Shown piece by piece: positions 51,516 to 62,418 of a DNA stretch of 64,000 nucleotides. The DNA is from Oscheius tipulae (lineage: Eukaryota; Nematoda; Chromadorea; Rhabditida; Rhabditidae), in contig JASJZH010000002.1 of assembly GCA_037178975.1 (NCBI GenBank), positions 2,976,001 through 3,040,000 of the forward strand, given 5' to 3'. The translations under genes and the position numbers were made by a program. Numbering within the stretch: the stretch's first letter is position 1; each line of letters starts with the position of its first letter. The notes below the pieces were generated by a model, which was given only the letters and a program-made list of their open reading frames with translations, was not told where the DNA came from and did not search any database.

Positions 51516-54258
51516 TCACTGTTCTCCATACTTGAAAACGAAGTAGTCGTAGTTGACCCAGCCGCCAGAGGTAAAGGATATCTTCAGCAAGTTCGATTCA
51601 GAAGTGATCTGGAATTTTTTTTAGAATACATCCTCGGCATAAGATACTGCCTCCTTTTCGACAATAAAAGTTACCGTTCGAACTCCGGAGGCATGTGTGA
51701 TACTGGAAAATACAAAAGTTGCAAGGGAAAATTCGGAACTTGCTTGAGGAAAGGAGCATTCCATACAGGAAGTAAGGAATTGTAGAAGGAAATCTGTCCG
51801 CCATCTCCATCAATCTGATAGTACAGAATTCCTGTGACATTTGCACCGGATAGAAGCATGATGTCGTACTGGCAGGAAAGGCCTCCCATCGCCATGCGAG
51901 GATAGCCTGGGGAGTAGATCTGGATATCGATAGTTTTCTTATAAAGCTTCGAAGAGGATGCAACTGACCGTTCCTGAGTTATTTGTAAATAGAAGAGGCT
52001 GAGTATCGCAAAGGATAGGTGTTATGGGATCAGGCACGGCTGGCGTGCAACTAGTCACAGGATCTGTGAACACAACGGTAAGTAAAAAGGCAAGAGAGTA
52101 GAAAATCAACAACAGCTATTGTCCTTTAAAAACTAACCTGTCACGCACACAGAGCCGATGCTCAGATTAGTCATTTTACATGGTGCATTGAACCATTGCC
52201 CCGCAGAGTCTGCGGCTTGAGATGACAGCACACATGACCCGAGCGAAAGATTCTGCTGGCCTGTAATTATTCAAAACAGTAAATGTACAATGTAAGTTTC
52301 GACCGACAGACCGGTTTAGACGGTCCTGTCGCTTTCCGGTAAAATTTACAGTTACAAACGCCACCGTATCAAAAAACTTTGGGCTGCAATCCCAGTTTAA
52401 TACGTTCAGACCGAGGCCGGACGAACCTCGACCGTACCTTGTGGTTCAACAAAAGTTCGCTTCAGTAATTAAAACTAAAAGCAAAACAGAAAAATAAGTT
52501 GAACAAGTAAATCTTTGCTGTTGGGCCTCGAGAATCGGGCGGCAACAAGTCTACAGATATTTTTTCCGGAAAGTAAAAGCTAGATACTCAGCTTAGGAGT
52601 CCCGAAAGAAAAACTATCGAGCTACGGTTGAGCTTCTTTTCTGAGCAGACCATAATCAAGCATAACCTCGTACCAAAATTGTTATAGTCGTAAACGCTGT
52701 TGTCATTCCACTGGAAGCTCTGTCCAGAGGATTGTAGACCAAGGTATGCGTAGTCATACGGCCTGTAAGTCCATTCGTATGCCAAGTATTCATAATGTAA
52801 TTGATTTTGCTGCAAAACCTGAAGTGAACGAAGCTTAAAGCATAACTTGCATTTGCTGAGTGAATCGAAACCATTTTGCCACATATTGACTTACAGTAGC
52901 GTTCAACGTCGCTTATGGCTGTGGTGGACGTATAGAGATATGAGGTTGGAAAATAACATTTTCCGCGGTAGTAATAATACCCATGTAAGGCAGTACAGGG
53001 GAATTGTGCTATTAAAGAAAGGTTTATAGATTATACTCTTAACCTTACGAGTTACAGTTTGGTCTATTTGACAAAAGAATTGCTTCAGAGCAAAACATTT
53101 GCTTGAATACCAGAAGCCATTAGTACCATCGATATAGACACATGGCCCTGCATTGCTTGGTTCTCCTGTAATTTTTTTTTTGATTTTTTGCCGTCCTTCA
53201 GCCGATTTCACCGATCTAATTGACGTAAAAATAACTAGCGTTCAATTGGGGTATGTCTACTGTTGTCCTATTCGTTTCCTTTCAGCCCCTCATCTTTCTG
53301 TCCTCTTGCCATCTTATATCCATTCTGATATCTTATATCCATGCTCCCTGTTACTTTGTCCACTTCCTATCATTTGTCACTCCGCTGTTATTCTGCCACC
53401 TTCCGAAACGCTCCCTGTCATCTTGTCACCTCAATCAAGTTCTCGTCCATTCCCTGTCAGTACCCGTCACACTCCTGTCAAAGTCCTTGTCTTTCAGTCA
53501 TCTTTCTATCCACCATCTTTGCTATCATGTCACCCTCTTGTCCTGTCAGCCGTTCAGCATTATATTAGTTCTCTGTCACCTTTTTATCCACTTTTTCACT
53601 TTTCTGTCCACTCTATGTCACCCTGCCACTCTGCCATCTACCCGGCCGCCCACTAGTCACTCTCCTGGCAATCTGTCCATTTCCCCTTTCTCTTTCTCGA
53701 AAGTATTGTCATCTTTTACTCGACAAGTCGGTTTTTTGTGTCCGCGAACAAACAAATACACACAGAAAGCATAGTGCTTCAGTAAGTAAAGATGCCTACC
53801 AGCAGCAAAATTTCTGTAGATCACAGGATCCCCATTGTCGTATTGACAACTGGAGACATCGGTCGTGTTGCAAGTGATTCCTAGCCAACATTGTTCACTT
53901 TGAACAAAATTATTCAGGCAAAACTGCATGAAGACCGTGTTGTCCTAAGAACAAGAAATAAGCGACCTAATGACTACTCACAAAAGCATTTTTAATCCTG
54001 AATAGGGATGCATACTCTGCTGCACAATACCCGTATGCATTGAAGCGAGATCCTAAGATCAAACGACGGCTAAATTGTTTCATCAGATGTTATTCTCGCC
54101 TGTTTTCACCTCTATACAGCCGTATCTTGAGTCGTACTGGTAAAGAAAGGGACAATTCAGATCCGCTTCTGAATTCCTTGTCTTCTTTTTAAGAAGTAGA
54201 GAGACAAACCGATAAAAGTGGCAAATAGAAGAGTCGCAACTAGCTGTCGAAAAAGCAT
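51516..54258 (-). CDS. Secreted protein with two C-type lectin domains and a CUB domain
   Basis: ATG 54258 opens a signal peptide (MLFRQLVATLLFATF); a 41-nt intron then joins in phase to EADLNCPFLYQYDSRYGCIE. Lectin domain 1 continues with NAYGYCAAEYASLFRI, FCLNNFVQSEQCWLGITC, DNGDPVIYRNFAAG and SNAGPCVYIDGTNGFWYSSK. Lectin domain 2 has YYYRGKCYFPTSYLY, CGKMVSIHSANAS, AYLGLQSSGQSFQWNDNSVY and SCVLSSQAADSAGQWFNAPC. A linker (SCTPAVPDPITPILC) leads to a CUB domain (GGLSCQYDIMLLSG; ISFTSGGWVNYDYFVFKYG) and TGA at 51516-51518. This CTLD-CTLD-CUB order is typical of nematode clec genes, many of which are secreted and respond to microbes. The classical sugar-binding EPN/QPD motif was not seen, so lectin activity is uncertain. 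Confidence 0.87.
53270..53690. repeat. CTGTC/TGTCA-rich degenerate repeat in lectin-gene intron
   Basis: The intron splitting lectin domain 1 is a long pyrimidine-rich stretch built from degenerate CCTGTCA, TTGTCAC and CTGTCC words. It keeps two + strand frames open for more than 165 codons, but the translated sequence is low complexity. Confidence 0.6.
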
Positions 54259-54289
54259 GGCAACAAACTGTTTACGAAAAGGATTGGAA

Positions 54290-54460
54290 TTAGGGGTGGG
54301 CGGATAGCGGATTCGGCTATCCGCATCCGCGGATATTTGCGCTTTTTTGATATTCGCATCTGCATTGCAGATGCGGTTTTCGAAAGACATTACCATATGG
54401 ATCCGCACAAAACTCTTTCTCGTTAAATCACAAACTCCAAAGTTGATTTGCAAATTTTAG
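54290..54460. repeat. Possible hAT-type transposon end with GGATA/TATCC palindromes
   Basis: TTAGGGGTGGGCGGATAGCG resembles the terminal repeats of hAT elements (consensus CAGGGGTGGGC). It is followed by nested palindromic words (CGGATTCGGCTATCCGCATC, GCATCTGCATTGCAGATGC). The opposite terminus was not found, so this is a fragment or a solo end. Confidence 0.4.
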
Positions 54461-54474
54461 ACACTAATTGCCAT

Positions 54475-54580
54475 TAAGTTATCGCTTTTGTTTCGTGCCC
54501 TCGGAGAAACAAACAAATAAACAGAGTCCATCACAACAGCATTCACGCTTTAGATAGTAGAGATCTCCGAAAGGGCTGGA
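54475..54580. repeat. Dispersed repeat copy shared with 45.8 kb
   Basis: CGCTTTTGTTTCGTG, GAGAAACAAACAAATAAACA and CACGCTTTAGATAGTAGAGA match the block at 45785-45885. Confidence 0.7.
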
Positions 54581-55208
54581 ATGAAGATGTCACGGGCGGT
54601 GATCCAACAGCTGTGCCCGTGACATATTTGCAGGTCAGTTTCTCACTATTGTTTCATACTGTTTTTTATTTGTAATTCTATGCTAACGTGAAAAGTTACG
54701 CATAAGTCTATGCTGTGACGTTTCTGAGCTGGAAATAGCTGCAGAAGCACTAGCTCGCTCCCAAGAACAGTTGAAAGGAGATATCGCAGCATTGAGAGAA
54801 ACTACAGCGGAATTGAAACAACGTACCAATTTACAGGTTCACGAAGAGAATGAAGATGTGAATACGACATACGACAAACTCGACCGGGAGATTCAGCTCC
54901 TGGAAGGTCTCTCCCAGGCTGAACGCAGTAAGCACTTAAATTCGCCTGCTGTACAAGGATTCCTGGATGACACTGACGATGAGATTCAGATGCCATCGCC
55001 GCCAAGGAGGCAAAGATCGAGGAGCTCACACAGATGGCCGAGGAATACGAGGAGGATCTCAGACTCGATAGAAAGATGTGTGTCTGTTTACTCGGACGAT
55101 GAGTTTGACAGAGAAGAAAGAGATTTGGCTAAGCAAAATATCCTAAAGTTCAAACATGCACCACCAGTTGAGCCGCCTCTAGAAACGAGTCCTTTGATAG
55201 GTTCTTAA
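54571..55208 (+). CDS. Coiled-coil exons, unrecognised, with two competing frames
   Basis: An exon ending at 54633 (TGGDPTAVPVTYLQ, donor GTCAGT) joins in phase 0 to an exon from 54729 (LEIAAEALARSQEQLKGDIA, then LDREIQLLEGLSQ) that stays open to a TAA at 55206-55208. Between about 54980 and 55073 another frame looks more coding (AKIEELTQMAEEYEEDLRLD), so a frameshift, an unseen intron or pseudogenisation is likely. A further exon-like piece follows an acceptor near 55229. It is embedded between repeats and a Merlin relic, so it may be a duplicated gene fragment. Confidence 0.35.
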
Positions 55209-55344
55209 TGATGTTCCGTAACAAATATCCTAGGGATATTTATGGAGAAGAAGAACAAAAACAGTACTTCATCACACAAAATTAGTCAGGTGGAGGATAA
55301 GCAAGTTATGCTTAGCAATCAATTCCAGAAAACGATAGAATGGA

Positions 55345-55960
55345 TCAGAGCAAACACGACGGCCACTTCAGCGACTTCCACCAATGAAGGGCCAGGTGGG
55401 AAGGGAGGATCCGTTTAAGAACACCTGGTCCAAGACGGAGAAGAGGCTTATTCATTTCTCTCCATTGGCACTCAATCATCTGGGTGGAACAGATAGTGAC
55501 AGAGTCCACGAAGTTACGGCTGTGGCTCACAGCCTGGCGACCTTATTCGTGGTTGATGACCTGGCGGTATGCACGCCACTCGTCACTGAAGATCATTGTG
55601 CCAGGGATCAAGAAGATCAGAGTAGCGGCGGTTCTGTCCTTCACGCTGAAGGCGCGGACTTCTCGGGTACTTCTGTAAATCATCCCGAACTGCCATGGAC
55701 CTGAAAGCAAAATTGTTTAGATAAATGACTATACTCACCCTGGGATCGTCGAAGATAGTTGTTGTTCATGGTGTCCATGAAGATTTCCTTCCAAGTACCT
55801 GCCTCGATTGGTTGTGCGAGTTTCTTTTATGAAACACTCATCCACTTCTACCACTTCTTTAACGCCTTCCATTTCGACCCATGATGTCAGAAAGGATCGA
55901 GACGCGGGTATCCTTGATAAGGTTGGATGCCATATAGACAACATCTTGGGGTCGTTCAGA
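55345..55960 (-). pseudogene. Merlin-type transposase (IS1016/ISXO2-like DDE), spliced relic
   Basis: The minus strand encodes the conserved DDE region: VVEVDECFIKETRTTNRGRY (first Asp), a 41-nt intron (GTGAGT...TTTCAG, near 55705-55745) joined in phase, then GPWQFGMIYRSTREVRAFSV, IPGTMIFSDEWRAYRQV (second Asp) and VSHSRNFVDSVTICSTQ with IECQWREMNK (third acidic residue). One in-frame TAA interrupts the second exon just after VINHE. Merlin elements are the eukaryotic relatives of bacterial IS1016. The N-terminal part and terminal repeats were not found. The three catalytic acidic residues are all present, so it is a recent casualty. Confidence 0.8.
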
Positions 55961-56196
55961 TACATCCGCAAAGTTATTCTAAGTACTATCTGCTCCCCCC
56001 TGGACGGGATTCCTTAAGATTATAGACTGGGTAGTTAAGGAATTACCTTTATACCTCGAACTGAAGGCTATTTATCGTCTCTTTGTCGGAGTACTGATAC
56101 TGAATTGTTCTCATACCTCGTTTTATTCGAATCACAACGTGGGATAACCGTAAAGATCATAAAGTGTACAGTCCTCTACAAAAATACTAACAAAAT

Positions 56197-58536
56197 TCAA
56201 GATTGGATTTCTTTGACAGAGTCGTAAAGAGCTTCGATGAGACGAATATATGTACGGGCTGTGTCTCCGAGACCGATCTGGAAACAGAGCAAAAGTTTCC
56301 GGTTGGAAAAACAACACTAACCTTGAGATGATTGCTCATGTAGGCGAGCGAGATCTCAGTCTCAAAGTCAACCTTGGCGTTTTGACCGCCGTAGCCCGCG
56401 TGTCCGTACAGCTTGTAGGTGCTCTGAATCAGTTGGTTGCATAGAAAGGTAATATTATACAAAAAGTCGAGTAACTGGCAGATAGATATCAGTTCTAAGG
56501 AGCTAGTACTCAAGACACAGTATGTCGTTAGACAGTTAATCGGGAGTGGGTGGTCAACTGGTAAGCAGATAGACGAGGAAAAGCTCAAATGTTGTAAAGA
56601 ACAGATGAACCGATCAGTGAGACACTACCATGGGAAGGGTAGTCGAGAAACAGGTGGTAGTCGTCTGAGAGTCAATTGACAAACAGTGAGGAAACAGCCA
56701 AGGATTAGGTATTCAAGGAATTGACAGAGATCAGACAGTCAAGTGACAGTACGTTAAGATTCAAGGCATATGTAGTCTGGAGAGCAGTATCAGAACAGAT
56801 AGTCAAGAGACGTGTAATCACCTCGTCTAGACAGGCAGTCAAGTAACAGGTGGTCAATGGGAATGAGTAGTCTAGAGACAGGTCAAATTAGGTAGTCAAG
56901 AACCGAAGATAACACACATTATTTCTCTTAAACCTCTGCAGCATCAGACCCTGTCCTCTGGGCACTGTAGCTCCTGTGACCATGTCAGTCTCGGTCGTAT
57001 AGTCAGAAATCATCGACTGGACTGTCTTCTTGGACATGACCTCTCCCCTCCTCCACTTCTCGAACAGCGTGGCCACGTCTCTTGCCACACCGATTCCCAA
57101 GACTGCTGCCTGTTCGACCAAGAACAGGTCCGGATTATTCAGAGTGATTTCATTGACGAATTGGATCCACGGCACAGTATGACTGACATTCATCATCATT
57201 CCGCCTGTCAGAATCTGCTTGATGAATCTAAAAGCTAAAAATTCTGTGTCGAAAGGAGAGATATACCTTGGCAGATTGATGTTCTCGGGAGCGTGAAGGA
57301 ACTCTTCGAAGATTTGCCATTTCGTGGGAGCCTTGAGTCGAGCGACACGGTAGGTTTCGGTTGTGGGAAGGCCAATGTGGAAGTCGATGGCTGGAAAAGA
57401 GAGATCATTTAACGAAAGCCGGAAAACAGACAAGGAGGCACAAGATACAGTAACCAAGACGAACACAGGCGCCAAACACTTATGCTGTCCTCCGAATGAA
57501 TGTGTGCTCAGCTGTATCAAGATTTTCAAAATTACGTCAACTAGATTTCGTGTCGAGACCCATGAAGGGACGTGTATAAGTAAACGTCTGAGCTCAATCA
57601 TAAGAGCAGTGGGAGAGAACAATATCTGACAGAGATATGAACAGGAAAACACAGAATGCACATACAATCAAATCAAGCTGTCCCGTGATCCATGAAAGAG
57701 ATCCAGACTGTTAGACAGTATTTGGGCCCTAACTTCTCTGTCCCCCTAAGACGACTCACAGTGCTTATCCGCGATTTCCTCCTTGAAGTACTGTCCGATA
57801 GACCTCTTCTCCAGATCTGTCCTCCTAACCAGCTGATCCACGAGCCATCCGTAAGTGACAGCATGATACCCAGTCGCCTGTCCAACCGGCCAGTTGGGCT
57901 CCTGTTCCTCGAAGAGTTTCGCAATCGCTTGATGATTTTTTGCCGTGTCTAAGTCGATTGGGATGTTGGTAAAAGCTAGTCCTGACTGGATTAAAGATCT
58001 TTGGGGTAACGAGAGTAGCCTACTCTGTGAGCCATGACCATCCGGACAGTGATGTTCTCTTTCCCGTTTCTTCCAAATCTGGGCCAGTACTTGACTACCG
58101 GCTCATCCCAATCGATCAGGTGCTCGTCGACCAGCTTCCCGATGCAGAGAGCGGCGACTGCCTGGAAGAGTAAGAGTCATTTAGGCAGTTACTCTCCCTT
58201 ACCTTGGTAGTCGAAAAGGCAATGTTCATTGTATCCTCTCTCCACAGTCTGCCACTCTCTTTGTCTGAATAGCCTCCCCACAGATCGACTACCAGCTCTC
58301 CCTTATAGTACACAGCGAAGGCTCCACCTCCTCTCTCCCAATTCTCCGCCAAGTTCAGTCTAAACCCAGTTTTCCTATCGCTCCTTCTCTTACCTGAACG
58401 CCTCTCGGACCTTCTCGAACCCCTTGGTGACTGTTCCATAAAGATGGACCTCCTGCTCCTTGGCATCGAACAGGAACAGCTTGTACCCGTAGGCTATGAG
58501 GGCTAGAAGGATCGAATAGGTTACTATGGAGCCCAT
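56197..58536 (-). CDS. LACTB-family serine beta-lactamase-like protein
   Basis: ATG 58536 starts with a membrane or targeting helix (SIVTYSILLALIAYGYKLFL). Exons then give VKEVREAF-type linker sequence, NWERGGGAFAVYYKGELVVD, WREDTMNIAFSTTK (the SxxK nucleophile motif, STTK), LCIGKLVDEHLIDWDEPVVK, NITVRMVMAHRSGL, GYHAVTYGWLVDQLVRR (the family's Tyr-containing second motif), a substrate-lid region, GHAGYGGQNAKVDFE (third motif, HxG) and a C-terminal helix ending EALYDSVKEIQS at TGA 56197-56199. These are class C beta-lactamase/esterase-fold proteins; animal members act as serine proteases or esterases, some in mitochondria. Nematodes have many such genes. The order of motifs is complete, so the protein is probably active. 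An intron near 56460-56890 is rich in AGACAG/GTCAAG words. Confidence 0.92.
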
Positions 58537-58769
58537 TTGTACTCCTAAAAATCGATAGAGAATTGGTTAAAAGAGGGCGAAATGAGACAACTGAAAGTCA
58601 TCAGGACATAGCGGAATGTTCAAAGGACTGCGCTCGAAATGGTCTGGAACCTATAAAGAGGAAAGTGAGGGAGGGTCTTGCAGTGTACAGCTACTGTTAG
58701 GATCAGAAGGTCACTGCAATACTAAAGAACCGAGTTAAGTATACTACGTTTTAAAAACTCTAATCCCAG

Positions 58770-59385
58770 ATTGTAGAGCTCCTGCTTCTAGACAGCAACC
58801 ATCTCTGACGAGTAGAGTCACTCTCAATGAGTTCCAGACAAAAGCAAAAGAGACAAGCAATTACTCAAGTTCCGTGAAAAAAGAGCCGACAAGAAATCGA
58901 CTGCGCCTTGAGCATGGTACCGATGTGGATCAGATGACAGTCTCAGCCAAGTTGACAAGCAGAGAGGGCGGTGAGCAGGTAGGTCCTTTGGTCGCTTGGA
59001 ACGAGGCTAGAACCAAAGAGAATGCCTGGCTGAGAAGAGTCGTCCGCAAGAATGAGCCACCGCCGCTTCCAGAGGTCCCGAAAGAGAAGAAGAAGCGGAA
59101 GTACCCTCGAGTGGAGAAAAAACATCATCTGAAGACAGGACTGAAGAAAGAACTCGGGGCTGATAGTCAGTTCACGAACAAGTGACCACCACATCTTGGC
59201 CACAACAAGTACTACGAAGGTCTCATCATCTCGTGGAGTCGATGATCAGCAGATGGTCGAAGAAGCCGGCCTGGAAGGGCGACAAGTACTGCAACACTTT
59301 TGAGTGTGTCATAGAGTTCAAACTGGGATGTGATAGCCAGAAGGATGGGAACTTTAGCAGTAACCTACTCAAATCCTATTTCTGA
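58770..59385 (+). CDS. Basic lysine-rich protein, unrecognised
   Basis: After an acceptor near 58768 (CTCTAATCCCAG) a frame runs 58770-59180 with TLNEFQTKAKETSNYSSSVK, VSAKLTSREGGEQVG, NEARTKENAWLRRVVRKNEP and KEKKKRKYPRVEKKHHLK. At 59180 the frame meets TGA, but a donor just before it (AACAA|GTGACC) and an acceptor 69 nt on (GATGATCAG) join in phase to RWSKKPAWKGDKYCNTFECV and a TGA at 59383-59385. No domain is recognised and the start is not located. The high Lys/Arg content suggests a nucleic-acid-binding or nuclear protein, which is only inference. Confidence 0.45.
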
Positions 59386-59994
59386 CTGTTGGAGACGGTA
59401 GCAAGACTTTCCCAGAGGGAAGAGAATCCAGACAGGAACAGTAGCAGAAAAGCCCAGGAGTAAGGTTCTCATTAGATTCTTTACCTAGATCCTGTGATTT
59501 GCTATGCGCAAAAAGGGGTGTGGCAAGTTGCGGTCGAGAACCTAGAGTGCGTATCAATTGTTTGTTTAAGCCTGACTTTATTAGAACTCTGGTCGCCCTA
59601 GGACCGTCCCTATCCGTAATCCTGTTAAATTTCTACTCGAATGGCAGAGCCTGACCTATCTTCTTTGACGTTTGTATTGAGGGACAGAGTCTGTCCAATT
59701 TGGTTCTTCCCAGCGGGCTGTCAGACTACTTTCGAAACCCTCACAAACCGTTCGCTTGCATGAAGATCAACTAGTTTCACCTTTTGTAGGCGAAAGACGA
59801 ACTTATCCCTAGTCTTTTGAAGCAGTTCCAGAAAATCTGTATCCTACGTTTGGAAACTGTAGCACTGCCTATGGATTGAGAGATGTAGTCAATTACCTAT
59901 TCAAAAACTGGGAAACTGACTTATCGTTTTGAACTGTCTTCTTGAGCAACTTCTTTGAATGCCAATTCTCGTTTGACCAATCTTTATCTTCCAG

Positions 59995-60214
59995 AATCCG
60001 CACGCTCTTGGTCTGGAATGAGAACGGCATGCGGGATCTCCGTCAGATTACCGCCCAAATGCTCAAAGGACATCAGTGGATGGCTCACCACTACCGCGAA
60101 GAGCCAGACGAGTAGTCAGTCCCACAACCCGAAGCCTATCAGATCTTCCGCCGCAACTTGCCCAAAGGCGAAGAGCAGGCTCCGGAAGAACTTTACCAAG
60201 CGGATGCGCGTTAA
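59995..60214 (+). CDS. Exon with an in-frame TAG, unrecognised
   Basis: After a good acceptor (TTTATCTTCCAG, ending 59994) a frame reads IRTLLVWNENGMRDLRQITA then HQWMAHHYREEPDE and meets TAG at 60113-60115. The same frame goes on with protein-like sequence (PEAYQIFRRNLPKGEEQAPE) to TAA at 60212-60214. Codon usage stays coding-like on both sides of the TAG. Either this is the last exon with a readthrough extension, an unseen splice removes the TAG, or the gene is recently broken. No family is recognised. Confidence 0.4.
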
Positions 60215-61038
60215 AATGGCTGTAAGATGGGGTCTGGAACTATGGAAAAAAGGTGATAGGCAGCAACTAGAGAGAGAATAACTGAGTTTGAGAGCAAAGA
60301 GCAAGAAGCAAATTATTAAAAAAGCATTGAGAATCGTTTGGAAGGAAGAACGTATCCAAATCAACAGGAAACGATTGAAAGTTTGTCAGTTTTCCATGAT
60401 TCTGTTTGCACAAAATGAAATGTGTTGCTTGCAAGAGAAAGTACGAGATAGAACTCACCTTTTCCAAGATGTTTGGGTCAAAATTTTTTTTGACTTCATA
60501 ACGCAAGTCGAAAATCTAAGGATCTGTGGGTATTTGGAGGAAAGCTGAGCTTATTCTTAAGGGACTAGCTTATAAAACATTTGTAAGGTTTAAAAGCAAG
60601 GATAGGAAGCTGTTGCCTTGGAAACGAGGATGTATACCTCGCTAGGATTTCCGTAACGACCGCGATATGTTTGTTGTCCTGACAGTTTGAACAGAGATCA
60701 GGACAAGGGGTCAAAGTACAAACAGTAAACAAACAAGATTTTAGAGGTTTTGTGGCTAAAGACACCTGTTTTTGACCCACAGAACCCGGAAATAGAGAAA
60801 AAGCTTGAAACAGATCGAAGACACGCCGACTGTCATCTAAAGCCCAGATAAGAAATCGTTCCACTCTCGACAAACACGTGGTAACGAGCGGCGAGGCGCG
60901 CAAACTTCAATGACCGTTGGGATTAGGCACACATTTTATCCTTTTTCTGGGTAAAAATCACAAGAACATGTACCGGGGAATGAGGATCTCGCAAGAGGAG
61001 ACTAGTAGTATAAAAATATAGACAAAAATCTACACAAA
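60215..61038. other. Intergenic region, no gene supported
   Basis: AT-rich sequence with only short ORFs on both strands. It lies between the + strand exon above and the 3' end of the HIG1 gene, and no repeat or promoter stood out. Confidence 0.4.
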
Positions 61039-62232
61039 TTAGTTACTGGAATAAGAAGAAGTGGGCGTGGAGAGTTTAGCTTTGGCCTGGGCCTCCAGTA
61101 CCTCTTTGTCCTCGTAGGTCGCCCCGAAAATGGTCACACCGGCCACAAGCATTGTCACCGTAAAGAATTGAGCCATTATGCGGTACTGCATGTACTTCTG
61201 GGCGCCTAGTTTGTCGCCGAGGAACGAGGATCTAGATTTTTGATTAGAAAAAGAGTGAAGAGGGGGTACCTGAACATTCCGAGTAGCGCAGCGCAGGTGA
61301 GACCCATTCCGACGATGACGCCGGGATTGCTCGCCGCGTTGCTCATCACACCGGAATTCTTTGTCCCGCTGATATCTTTTCCTCTCTGGAAGCCGATGTC
61401 GGACGGGATGGCGGGGATCTGGAAATGGGGAGTTAAAAACCGGGAAAAAGTGCTGGATCTCTTTCTGAACAAACTATGTCTATTCAAAAGAGTCTAAAAT
61501 CACAAACAAGTTCGAAACGGCAACAACATTGGCAATTGGATCGGTAAACGGGGTTTGGGATAAAGCACAGGTTCAAACTCTGGGGAAAAATGGTTCATTT
61601 GAAAGATCCAGGCATCTTAGGGCTAGGAAAGTTTTTTTTTTTTTGAGGAAAACTCAATTTTGATCCTTGTCTCGGAACTGAACGACTACTAACAGGGCAT
61701 AGAATTCCCATCTACTTCTACAACTACCTTTTCTGAAGTATCTCAAGCCCAAACTGAAGTATTTTTTTTTAATAAAAAATTGTTGTGAACAGAAGTTTCC
61801 CTAGAATCTAGTTCCAAAAACTGAAAACCCATACATCCTTTAGTAGCTAGTTTCCTATAGAGTTCTGTATTATCGCGAAAAAAAGTAAGCTAACTGATTG
61901 CAAGATACACATTTCCCGAACACGGTTTACACAGAAGCCTATGCCTTCTGAGTTTTTTTTCGTTTATTGATTTCGCTTTTACATCAAACTACTCTTGCTC
62001 TGAATTAAATGGATGCGGGAAAGCTAACTCACCCCGCTGTACTTGCCGTCGTTGTCCTTGGTCCGACTCAGCTGGTCTGGCGTTAGGTGTTCCTTTTTCC
62101 ACTGGTAGGTTCCTCGTTGTGCCACCTCCTGAACCAATCTCATTCATAGAAATTCAAAAACAAGAAACTAACCTCCTCTGGTGGGTCCCGGACACCGGCG
62201 TAGGCCATGAAAACTTTGCGGAAGAGTCCCAT
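61039..62232 (-). CDS. HIG1-domain protein (HIGD/RCF1 family)
   Basis: Four exons give MGLFRKVFMAYAGVRDPPEE (start 62232), VAQRGTYQWKKEHLTPDQLS, IPAIPSDIGFQRGKDISG with NPGVIVGMGLTCAALLGMF, and LGDKLGAQKYMQYRIMAQFF with TVTMLVAGVTIFGATYEDK, ending in a TAA at 61039-61041. The two hydrophobic helices joined by a short loop with QKYMQYRIMAQ are the HIG1 fold found in inner mitochondrial membrane proteins that help respiratory supercomplex (complex III-IV) assembly. A longer N-terminal region than in typical HIGD proteins resembles HIGD2. The gene lies 186 bp downstream of the FAM162-like gene on the same strand, so the two may be co-transcribed. Confidence 0.9.
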
Positions 62233-62418
62233 TTTGTTTGTATAGTCTGAGCCTTGACATTAGGACAAAAAGTACATACGAGAATATCAAAAAGAGCGAT
62301 CGGAGTGAGCCTCTTCACGAGCAAGAAAAAATGATTACAAATAAGTTTGTTTACACGAGAAAACTCAAAAATATACCGGTATAGGAGTCCAACTAGCATT
62401 CTATGTACATAAAAGTGT

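Noticed and set aside
53153-53774. Two + strand ORFs of 167 and 173 codons
   Set aside because: They lie in a CTGTC-rich intron of the lectin gene and translate to low-complexity Ser/Leu/Pro sequence.
59178-59182. In-frame TGA that could suggest selenocysteine or readthrough
   Set aside because: A 69-nt intron with donor just before the TGA and an acceptor at GATGATCAG restores a frame, and no selenocysteine hairpin was evident.
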